A stretch of DNA of 26,934 nt from a virus: positions 1 through 26,934 of the IMG/VR virus record IMGVR_UViG_3300030329_004072; one strand, written 5' to 3'. The notes beneath the pieces are model-generated. The model saw nothing but the letters and a program-made list of their open reading frames with translations, was not told the DNA's origin and searched no databases. The translations under genes were made by a program, and so were the position numbers. Positions within the stretch are counted from its first letter, which is position 1, and each line of letters starts with the position of its first letter. Of this stretch, positions 1 to 5,306 are shown piece by piece.

Positions 1-1
1 A

Positions 2-889
2 GAAAATCAAGCCTCTGAAATAGTCAGAGAATATAACAATGAAATTAGAAAACTTTTTATTGCAGGAGAAAATTATGTTTTTATTGACAGTGACTACGAG
101 TCTCTTGAGCCTCACGTCTTTGCTCACGTTTCAGGAGACGAACGACTTAAGGATATTTTTCGTTCCGGTCGTGATTTCTATTCTACAATCGCTATTGCTA
201 CTGAAAAGCTCAATGGAGTTTCGGCAGTTAAAAGCGATAAGAATTACCTCGGAAGAGTCAACAAACAACTTAGACAAAAGGCAAAAGCCTATAGCCTCGG
301 CATCCCCTATGGGCTTGAAGCCTACGGACTCTCAAAACAGTTAGACATACAACAGTCAGATGCTAAGATTCTAATATCAAATTACTTAGAGGCATATCCC
401 GATCTTAAGGCGTGGATGAAACGCACCGATGATATGGTCAAGAAAGTAGGTCAGGTAGCTTCAGAGGCAGGTAGGGTCAGACATATGCCTAAGGCTCCTA
501 AGATTTGGAAAGGACATCATGACTATATTCTAGATTCTTTGGCGATATGGAAAGAGTATAATGATGACCCTAAGAAGTATAACCAAATTAAATTTCTTAG
601 AAAGGAAATGGTTAACTACCTTAACAATGGTAAAAATTTTCAGATACAGAGTTTAGCAGCTTCGATTACGAACAGAGCTTGTATAGCAATTGCAAGAGAA
701 TTAAAACGTAAAGGAGTTGATGGACATGTCTGTGCTCAAATTCATGATCAGATTATTGTCAGAGTTCCAAAGTCAGAGGCTAAGCAATGGCAAAAGACTG
801 TGCAGTTCTTGATGGAGAATGTTTATAAGCTATCACTACCACTTAAGGCTCCGGCTGAAATCTCAGGAGATTTTTATGAAGGTCATTAG
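2..889 (+). CDS. Family A DNA polymerase, C-terminal half (5' truncated by window edge)
   Basis: The reading frame is open from base 2 to the TAA at 887-889, so this is the end of a longer gene. It encodes the palm and fingers of a DNA polymerase I-type replicative enzyme. Motif A is visible as DYESLEPH (partial residues 31-38). Motif B is RQKAKAYSLGIPYG (91-104), which places Leu at the position of E. coli Phe762. Motif C is IHDQIIV (247-253), with Gln replacing the usual Glu of HDE. The internal ATG at 416 is not the start, because motifs A and B lie upstream in the same frame. The Leu762 form is known from marine virus surveys; by analogy it would replicate the phage genome in the cytoplasm. 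The family call is secure. The 3'-5' exonuclease domain, if present, lies outside the window. Confidence 0.95.
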   Translation, partial: ENQASEIVREYNNEIRKLFIAGENYVFIDSDYESLEPHVFAHVSGDERLKDIFRSGRDFYSTIAIATEKLNGVSAVKSDKNYLGRVNKQLRQKAKAYSLGIPYGLEAYGLSKQLDIQQSDAKILISNYLEAYPDLKAWMKRTDDMVKKVGQVASEAGRVRHMPKAPKIWKGHHDYILDSLAIWKEYNDDPKKYNQIKFLRKEMVNYLNNGKNFQIQSLAASITNRACIAIARELKRKGVDGHVCAQIHDQIIVRVPKSEAKQWQKTVQFLMENVYKLSLPLKAPAEISGDFYEGH

Positions 890-1556
890 AAAACCATCAG
901 GTTATTGGGACATAAAAGAAAACGTACTAGAGGATGCTCTAAAACACGACACTAAAGAATCATGGTATAAATCAAAAGGTGGTGCTAGAAGTGCAGCACA
1001 AAAAAACGGGTGGTATGAAGAAGCTACGGCTCATATGAAAACACTGAGGAAGTCAAGGGGTGACTACCTAGCTATACAAATGGAAAAAATTGAAAAGGCA
1101 GGTATTCCAAAAGATAGTCCTGTTGGAAAAAGGTTTTCTGGAATTTGTTCAAGTTTTTGGTCAAAATATAACATGAGTGTAACTGCCGAGGATTTCTTAG
1201 CTTTAATAAAAATAACGAAACCAAATGGAAAAGGGGCAGTAGCTTTTGACCCTATAGGTAAAGTATGGCTTGATATTTTAGAAACAAGTGTACATGCTCA
1301 TCATTGTATAAGTGGAAAAGTTATTTTATTTTTTGCCCATAAAGATAGAAATGCTGCAATGGGACATCTAGGAGACACACCTTTTAGTTTTATTGAACTA
1401 ACTCACACTCTTGTTTCCGCAGGAGCAAAAATACCAAAAAACAAACTTGATGAAACAAAAGAACTTTTAAGGAAATTAAATGAAGCAGTTAATAAAATGG
1501 ATAGTGGACTTTGTGATATCGTTCCTAAAAGATTTTCTTTCAAAAACCAAAATTAA
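876..1556 (+). CDS. Hypothetical protein with N-terminal DNA-binding-like module
   Basis: The start is set at ATG 876 rather than an earlier in-frame ATG at 819, because AGGAGA at 864-869 sits six bases upstream of it and it overlaps the polymerase by only 14 bases. The product has 226 residues. Residues about 15-50 show a pattern of Thr, Trp, Lys, GGA, AAxKNGW and HM, for example SAAQKNGWYEEATAHM. This resembles a short module found at the N-terminus of many phage homing-endonuclease and hypothetical proteins, where it is thought to bind DNA. No HNH or GIY-YIG catalytic motif is visible in the remaining roughly 175 residues, which I do not recognise. Position directly behind the polymerase fits a DNA-related or intron-like parasite role, but that is inference. 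Confidence 0.75.
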   Translation: MKVIRKPSGYWDIKENVLEDALKHDTKESWYKSKGGARSAAQKNGWYEEATAHMKTLRKSRGDYLAIQMEKIEKAGIPKDSPVGKRFSGICSSFWSKYNMSVTAEDFLALIKITKPNGKGAVAFDPIGKVWLDILETSVHAHHCISGKVILFFAHKDRNAAMGHLGDTPFSFIELTHTLVSAGAKIPKNKLDETKELLRKLNEAVNKMDSGLCDIVPKRFSFKNQN

Positions 1557-1797
1557 AGAATTGGAGGAGGAAGTGAAAGATGCAACCCAAAAAGCAGATG
1601 AGGATGTCAAACGTGCTAATAAAGGCTATGATGATTTCATGGCTGATTATAATGCCTATCAGTCAGACCTTAAGCGCAGAGGAATGTCAACCGTGCAACG
1701 AACTTCTGGAAAACTGCGTGAAGGTGGTAAAAGATCAGAAGAAGGCGATAGAAAGCCAGAAAGTAGTGATAAAGAAACAAAAGAGCTTGATAAATGA
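1480..1797 (+). CDS. Small membrane/coiled-coil protein, candidate inner-membrane spanin (i-spanin-like)
   Basis: The product has 105 residues. The start at ATG 1480 is supported by AAGGA at 1469-1473, six bases upstream, although it lies inside the 3' end of the previous gene (77-base overlap). Residues 4-20 are hydrophobic with a few charges (IKWIVDFVISFLKDFL) and could form an N-terminal membrane anchor. Residues 22-65 are charged and likely coiled coil. The C-terminus is rich in Lys, Glu, Arg and Ser. An N-terminal anchor followed by a periplasmic coiled coil is the layout of Rz-type i-spanins. From base 1580 onward it is overlapped in another frame by the next gene, like Rz/Rz1. The role is inferred from architecture; no sequence signature proves it. 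Confidence 0.6.
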   Translation: MKQLIKWIVDFVISFLKDFLSKTKIKELEEEVKDATQKADEDVKRANKGYDDFMADYNAYQSDLKRRGMSTVQRTSGKLREGGKRSEEGDRKPESSDKETKELDK

Positions 1798-1894
1798 GCA
1801 AAAAAAGTATATAGTAAAAAAGGAAGCAGACGCATCATTTAGTAAAATACTCAATGGAATACTAGCTGTACTAGCAATATTGGTTATGTTATGA
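1580..1894 (+). CDS. Exported coiled-coil protein with C-terminal membrane segment, spanin-like partner
   Basis: The product has 104 residues, with a strong GGAGGAGG at 1563-1570, nine bases before ATG 1580. Residues about 12-33 form a signal peptide ending TLSA, followed by Glu-Glu-Cys. Residues 37-47 hold three cysteines (CQPCNELLENC). Residues about 48-85 form a Lys/Gln-rich coiled coil, and the last 15 residues are hydrophobic (ILNGILAVLAILVML). It overlaps the previous gene by 218 bases in the +1 frame and the next by ATGA (1891-1894), so it is translationally coupled on both sides. The layout resembles phage envelope-disruption proteins. It is not a canonical Rz1, because no Cys follows directly in a lipobox and there is a C-terminal membrane segment, so its topology differs from a standard outer-membrane spanin. 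Confidence 0.75.
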   Translation: MQPKKQMRMSNVLIKAMMISWLIIMPISQTLSAEECQPCNELLENCVKVVKDQKKAIESQKVVIKKQKSLINEQKKYIVKKEADASFSKILNGILAVLAILVML

Positions 1895-2409
1895 TAATAA
1901 AACTTTCAAAATATCACCTTAAAAAGTGTGAACAGTTTGCAGACGATCAACTTAAAGGCTCTGCAAAGCTTTACGCTTATAGAGGAGAGTCCTCTAAGCT
2001 AAAGATGAGAGAGGATATTGTCATAGGTAAACTAGCTGAAGTTGGAGCTTGTAAATTTTTCAAGTCTAAGAAACCAGACTTTACGATCTATGAGAGAAGT
2101 AAGAAGTCATATAGTGCAGACTTGAAGTTAGGTAATATGAGGATTCACGTTAAGAGTCAATCTAAGTTATCAGTTCAAAAGTATGGTCACTCCTGGTTAT
2201 TCCAGAGGTCAGACCAGATAGTTAGAAATGCTACACCTTTTGACTTCTTAGTATTGACTTGTGTTGACCTTGATAAACTAGAGGTTACAATACTAAAAAT
2301 AATAAGAGCTAGAGAGATTAACAAATGGGGTGAGTGTCGAGTTCCAAGATACAGACATTCAAAAGTAGCCCTATACTTAAAGGAGATACAAGATGGTTAC
2401 GATCATTAA
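1891..2409 (+). CDS. PD-(D/E)XK-type nuclease (predicted)
   Basis: The product has 172 residues, with a start coupled to the preceding stop through ATGA. Residues 46-57 read GKLAEVGACKFF, the helix with a conserved Glu that precedes the active site in many phage PD-(D/E)XK nucleases. Asp63 and Asp77 follow, and the strand MRIHVKSQ supplies the x-K element with Lys88. This Glu, Asp, (His)-x-Lys spacing fits the restriction-endonuclease-like fold. Phage members cut host DNA for nucleotide salvage or resolve branched DNA. No specificity domain is visible. Neighbouring polymerase and regulator genes support a DNA-metabolism role. The exact substrate cannot be told from the sequence. Confidence 0.65.
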   Translation: MIIKLSKYHLKKCEQFADDQLKGSAKLYAYRGESSKLKMREDIVIGKLAEVGACKFFKSKKPDFTIYERSKKSYSADLKLGNMRIHVKSQSKLSVQKYGHSWLFQRSDQIVRNATPFDFLVLTCVDLDKLEVTILKIIRAREINKWGECRVPRYRHSKVALYLKEIQDGYDH

Positions 2410-2701
2410 ACAATCAGGAAACCCAGTAGACGAAGGAGACGCTAAAAAATTCTTAGATGAATGGAAAGAAGGATTTGATAGACTCTTTGAAGCAGGTGGA
2501 GACATGGCAGATGTTACAGAAAAAGCTAAGGCATATGAAGAAGAGTTGATAAAAAAATACAAAATAGAAACAAGTGTAGAGTTACCTAAAAGTATGAAAG
2601 CTTGGAAAAAGCTTTTAGAGGAACATCATAGTGGTATAATGGTTGATGTTCATCACAAGACAGGTGAATTGATGTTTGTTATTTTAGATCAGGGGTTGTA
2701 A
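2393..2701 (+). CDS. Hypothetical acidic protein
   Basis: The product has 102 residues. ATG 2393 has AAGGAG seven bases upstream, and the gene overlaps the nuclease gene by 17 bases. It is acidic and probably helical through residue 60. A more beta-like tail contains several histidines (HHSGIMVDVHHKTGELMFV). I do not recognise the family, and no catalytic motif or membrane segment is visible. Tight coupling with the nuclease upstream and the HTH regulator downstream shows only co-expression. Confidence 0.7.
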   Translation: MVTIIKQSGNPVDEGDAKKFLDEWKEGFDRLFEAGGDMADVTEKAKAYEEELIKKYKIETSVELPKSMKAWKKLLEEHHSGIMVDVHHKTGELMFVILDQGL

Positions 2702-2752
2702 TGTTAAATTGGTTTTATTATAATATTATGAAAAAAATACAAGGAGCTAGGA

Positions 2753-2989
2753 ATGGCAATGAAAAAACTATCACCAAGGGAGTCCCAAGTTTTACTAAAG
2801 ATGAAAGATGGTCTAATGGTGAAACAAATTGCATACGACATGAATTTAAGTCCCAAGACAATAAGCACATACAAGCGAAGAATCTTAGAGAAACTGAAAA
2901 TAGAGAGTGAATGGGATTTAGCTGTTTACGTTTCTAACTTAGAGGGAATAAAACCCAGGAGGACAAAATCCAAGTGGTTGAAATATTAA
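2753..2989 (+). CDS. LuxR-type helix-turn-helix transcriptional regulator
   Basis: The product has 78 residues and consists almost entirely of a GerE/LuxR DNA-binding domain. LSPRESQVLLKMKDG (residues 6-20) is the start of the four-helix fold, VKQIAYDMNLSPKTISTYK is the scaffold and recognition helix, and RRILEKLKI follows. AAGGAG at 2741-2746 lies six bases before ATG 2753. No receiver or ligand-binding domain is attached, so it would act as a constitutive or protein-partner-controlled DNA-binding factor. It could switch early to late transcription or act on host promoters; the target is unknown. It is the last sizeable gene of the plus-strand operon. The fold assignment is strong. Confidence 0.88.
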   Translation: MAMKKLSPRESQVLLKMKDGLMVKQIAYDMNLSPKTISTYKRRILEKLKIESEWDLAVYVSNLEGIKPRRTKSKWLKY

Positions 2990-3036
2990 TATGTTTTGCA
3001 TTAGGGTATTATCTAGGGTACTTATTTTTTAGGTAA
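2974..3036 (+). CDS. 20-residue membrane peptide
   Basis: A GTG at 2974 is preceded by AGGAGGA at 2957-2963, the best Shine-Dalgarno match in this operon, with a ten-base spacer. The frame runs 20 codons to TAA at 3034-3036 and reads MVEILICFALGYYLGYLFFR, a nearly complete single membrane span with one terminal Arg. It overlaps the regulator gene by 16 bases in another frame and the convergent RusA-like gene by 15 bases. Tiny membrane peptides of this kind in phages can act as holin-like or host-modulating factors; no function can be assigned here. The ribosome binding site is the main reason to believe it. Confidence 0.5.
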   Translation: MVEILICFALGYYLGYLFFR

Positions 3037-3480
3037 CTCCTTTATGTTTAGAGTAACCCTTATTCTAAAGTCTTTACCGACTCTTTTCCTTGACCTTAAG
3101 TCTGTTATGTACTTATCGTCTATGTTAAGATTCTTAGCACCATAAGGGCTGGGTCGGTCATAGAACATAGGTAAAAATACTAAATCTATAAGGGGTTTCT
3201 CGACATTAGATAAATCATGCGCTCTGGCAGACACTCCACCATCCTTTCTATACAAAACGTGTTGAGGGTAGAAAAAGGTAAGGTCTACTTTATAGACATG
3301 CTTCTGTGGGTCAAAGTATTGACGAAGCTCTTTTAACTTTTTCTTATTCTCTTTTAAAGCTAGTGCCACTAATACGGAACATGACCATTCCTGTGCCTCT
3401 ATTGTTTTGTGCCTTTTATCACGGCAAAACATGGCATTTATAGAAAATGGCTTTAGCTTAAGAGTTATTACACGCCTCAC
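3022..3480 (-). CDS. RusA-like Holliday junction resolvase
   Basis: The product has 152 residues. The N-terminus (VITLKLKPFSINAMF) matches the first strand of RusA-family enzymes. The acidic active-site pattern follows: Asp89, Asn92, Lys95 and Asp99 in DLSNVEKPLIDL, then Asp121-Asp122 in NLNIDDKYITDL with a basic stretch RSRKR. RusA enzymes bind four-way DNA junctions as dimers and cut them symmetrically, here probably to resolve recombination or replication intermediates before packaging. The start is GTG 3480 and no clear ribosome binding site precedes it. Starting at the internal ATG would remove the first strand, so GTG is preferred. It is the last gene of the late operon, behind holin-like genes. 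Family call good, function inferred. Confidence 0.8.
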   Translation of the reverse strand: MRRVITLKLKPFSINAMFCRDKRHKTIEAQEWSCSVLVALALKENKKKLKELRQYFDPQKHVYKVDLTFFYPQHVLYRKDGGVSARAHDLSNVEKPLIDLVFLPMFYDRPSPYGAKNLNIDDKYITDLRSRKRVGKDFRIRVTLNIKELPKK

Positions 3481-3488
3481 AGGACAGT

Positions 3489-3686
3489 TTACACACTGTC
3501 AGGTGATTTTTCTTTCTTTTCTACTATCATAGCCTCTTTAATCTTAGCAACAATTTCATCATCAATCTTGTTGTCAGATTTTTTAGCTAACTTTTCGAGT
3601 AAATAGAGAATAATCTCTTTTACGAATTTCTCAGTTAGTAGGGATGAAATTAAGGCTTTACCGATAGATTTTAATACTTCAATCAT
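3489..3686 (-). CDS. Small amphipathic protein, possible membrane-active/lysis role
   Basis: The product has 65 residues with AAAGGAG upstream of ATG 3686. Residues 1-33 form one or two amphipathic or hydrophobic helices (VLKSIGKALISSLL and VKEIILYLLEKLA). The C-terminal half is charged. It follows a coiled-coil protein with a membrane segment, which makes a shared membrane or lysis role plausible. I do not recognise the family. The stop codon lies in the loop of a six-base-pair hairpin (3483-3500). Confidence 0.65.
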   Translation of the reverse strand: MIEVLKSIGKALISSLLTEKFVKEIILYLLEKLAKKSDNKIDDEIVAKIKEAMIVEKKEKSPDSV

Positions 3687-3700
3687 TTATTACTCCTTTA

Positions 3701-3958
3701 CTATTGTATTTTTATTATATTAACTATAGAGACTCCCACAGCTACAAGACTGGACAAAACGCCTATAAATACCAAAATCCCCTGCGCCTTAAGAACATGA
3801 CCTTTCAGTGGTTTAACTTCTTCTTCCAACATGTCTGTTCTTTTTATGTGATACTCTAACAAAGTATTGTTTACAGCAAGATTTTTATCAATGTTGTCAA
3901 TTCTTTCGTCTATTTTGTCCAGTTTTTCTTCTATTCTGTCCATATGAGCACCAATCAT
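3701..3958 (-). CDS. XhlA-like coiled-coil protein with C-terminal membrane segment
   Basis: The product has up to 85 residues from ATG 3958; ATG 3943 (MDRIEEKLDKID) is an alternative, and neither has a strong ribosome binding site. Residues 6-50 form heptads with repeated Ile, Leu and Asp (LDKIDERIDNIDKNLA), then HIKRTDMLEEEVKPLKGHV, then a membrane segment (ILVFIGVLSSLVAVGVSIV). This layout matches small phage proteins related to haemolysin XhlA, which help holins or anchor to the membrane. A role in lysis or membrane attachment is inferred from this layout and the neighbouring membrane-active gene. Confidence 0.7.
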   Translation of the reverse strand: MIGAHMDRIEEKLDKIDERIDNIDKNLAVNNTLLEYHIKRTDMLEEEVKPLKGHVLKAQGILVFIGVLSSLVAVGVSIVNIIKIQ

Positions 3959-4006
3959 TGTTACAAGGGTTTTTACAAAAAAGGCATTTCTCCACTATTA
4001 GCTCCA

Positions 4007-4252
4007 TTAACTCATTAGTTCTTCTAATTTCTCCATAAATCTTTTCTTATTTTTCTTTGATCTTTCTTGTTGTTCTTTTATTTTTTTTGTATCTGGCTTT
4101 GTTTGCCATTCTGGGACATACTTCTTTTTCTTTTTAACAATATCCTTAGCTATGTCTTTTTTCTTTTTTTTAAGGTCAAAACCTTTTTGTTTCATAATAG
4201 AAGCTAGTCCACCCATTCCACCTGCTAAAGCTAATAATGCTAAAGGACCCAT
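4007..4252 (-). CDS. Small lysine-rich protein
   Basis: The product has 81 residues. A short hydrophobic Gly/Ala/Leu head (LALLALAGGMGGLASIM) is followed by a strongly basic tail with runs of four or five lysines. AAGGGG precedes ATG 4252, and the gene starts one base after the previous stop. The charge suggests contact with packaged DNA or membrane. No family is recognised. It is probably a minor virion component because of its place in the late operon. Confidence 0.65.
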   Translation of the reverse strand: MGPLALLALAGGMGGLASIMKQKGFDLKKKKKDIAKDIVKKKKKYVPEWQTKPDTKKIKEQQERSKKNKKRFMEKLEELMS

Positions 4253-4253
4253 T

Positions 4254-4670
4254 TTAATACCCCTTTACGTTTACTCTAGCATTAGAAATAACTCCACCAG
4301 TAGAGCCTCCACTATGCGCCCAGTAAAGCCTTCCCCATCTTGCACCTATGTCAGACATAGTAATTCTACACACATCGTCTGTACTGCCTATAGATACGCT
4401 AGAGTGAGTTACCCAGTTAGTTATTACATTGTTATCATTAACTCTTGCCACACCCTCATCATCAAAAGCTCCAACATCATTTGAATACTGCATATAAAAA
4501 GTTCCAGTTCTTCCTGCTGAAAAGAATACGTGAATCTCTCCCATGAATGATCTTTCTAATGGAATAATCTCACTCCAAGCACTAGCAGACATAGCTGTAG
4601 TAGCTGTTCCTGTAGAAGGATTAATATTATCTTTAAATATAATAGGATAGTTTTTAACTATAGCACTCAT
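4254..4670 (-). CDS. Beta-rich virion/appendage protein (hypothetical)
   Basis: The product has 138 residues and is coupled to the upstream gene by an ATGA overlap (4667-4670). It is rich in Ser, Thr, Gly and aromatic residues. The pattern FYMQYSND mid-protein and a C-terminal GRLYWAHSGGSTGG ... ARVNVKG resembles small beta-sandwich proteins encoded with phage tail fibres. The 127-residue protein at 11040-11423 has the same layout, with weak similarity at the C-terminus (RL-x-Y ... G-x-[VI]-S ... K-x-x-G). Function is not known; a fibre-associated or receptor-contact role is inferred. Confidence 0.6.
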   Translation of the reverse strand: MSAIVKNYPIIFKDNINPSTGTATTAMSASAWSEIIPLERSFMGEIHVFFSAGRTGTFYMQYSNDVGAFDDEGVARVNDNNVITNWVTHSSVSIGSTDDVCRITMSDIGARWGRLYWAHSGGSTGGVISNARVNVKGY

Positions 4671-5305
4671 GATTTCCTCATTTTAGCAAAAGTTTCAGCT
4701 AAGTTCACCCTTTGAGCTAATTTTTTATCTTTCTTTTTCTTTGCTTGAGCAGCTAATTTTTTAAGATCAACACCGGAAAGTTTTTCATCACCTTTTATGA
4801 GACCTTCTTTTTTAGCTACGGCTCTTAAAGCTCCAGGTTTTTTAACAGCACCTTGAATCCAATCTTTATCTTTAGAATGTTCTACTGGTCCACCCATTCC
4901 ACTGCTTTTCTTTGTTCTAAGAACATCTTTAGGTTCAGCTTTAACTGGATGATGAACAGCTCCACCCTTGGCATAACCTTCTTCTGAGAAAGCCATTTTT
5001 TCTCCAATGGTTTCTTCTTCTCCGTCAAGTTCTTCTCTGACTTTTTTAAAAGGGTCATCAAGACCAAGAAGTTTTTTTAATTCTTCTCTTCCTTCTTCAG
5101 ACATTCCGTCAAGTTCTTTGTCGAGGTCTTCTTTAAATTCATCTTTTAATTCACCCTCGTACTTTTTACCTTGAAGTTTGTCCTTTAAGTATCTTTTTCC
5201 TTCAGGACCCATGCCTTCAACTTCTTTCATAAGGTCAGATTTATACTCTTCAACCTTACCACCTTCTTTGTATTTTTTTAAAATGTGTTTTGCGTATCCA
5301 GGCAT
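4667..5305 (-). CDS. Hypothetical charged protein with conserved basic C-terminal segment
   Basis: The product has 212 residues, with GGAGGA seven bases before ATG 5305. The N-terminal half is helical and rich in Lys and Glu with repeated EGMGPEG, DGMSEEG and EELKKLLG segments. The middle carries the recurring short motif GG-x-V (KEGGKV, YAKGGAV, GMGGPV). The C-terminus (about residue 145 on) begins DKDWIQGAVKKPGALR and ends in a Lys-rich helix. A similar DxDWI...KKPGAL segment occurs in many phage proteins of unknown role. It is probably a virion-associated or DNA-contacting protein. No enzyme motif is visible. Confidence 0.65.
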   Translation of the reverse strand: MPGYAKHILKKYKEGGKVEEYKSDLMKEVEGMGPEGKRYLKDKLQGKKYEGELKDEFKEDLDKELDGMSEEGREELKKLLGLDDPFKKVREELDGEEETIGEKMAFSEEGYAKGGAVHHPVKAEPKDVLRTKKSSGMGGPVEHSKDKDWIQGAVKKPGALRAVAKKEGLIKGDEKLSGVDLKKLAAQAKKKKDKKLAQRVNLAETFAKMRKS

Positions 5306-5306
5306 T

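Noticed and set aside
39-344. Plus-strand frame of 101 codons near the window start
   Set aside because: It overlaps the polymerase frame that holds motifs A and B, and has no support of its own.
1573-1797. GTG at 1573 as start of the first spanin-like gene
   Set aside because: The purine-rich GGAGGAGG ends only two bases before it, too close for it, and fits ATG 1580 of the other frame instead.
2701-2910. Plus-strand frame of 69 codons ahead of the LuxR-type gene
   Set aside because: It overlaps most of the regulator gene in another frame, and no ribosome binding site of its own was seen.
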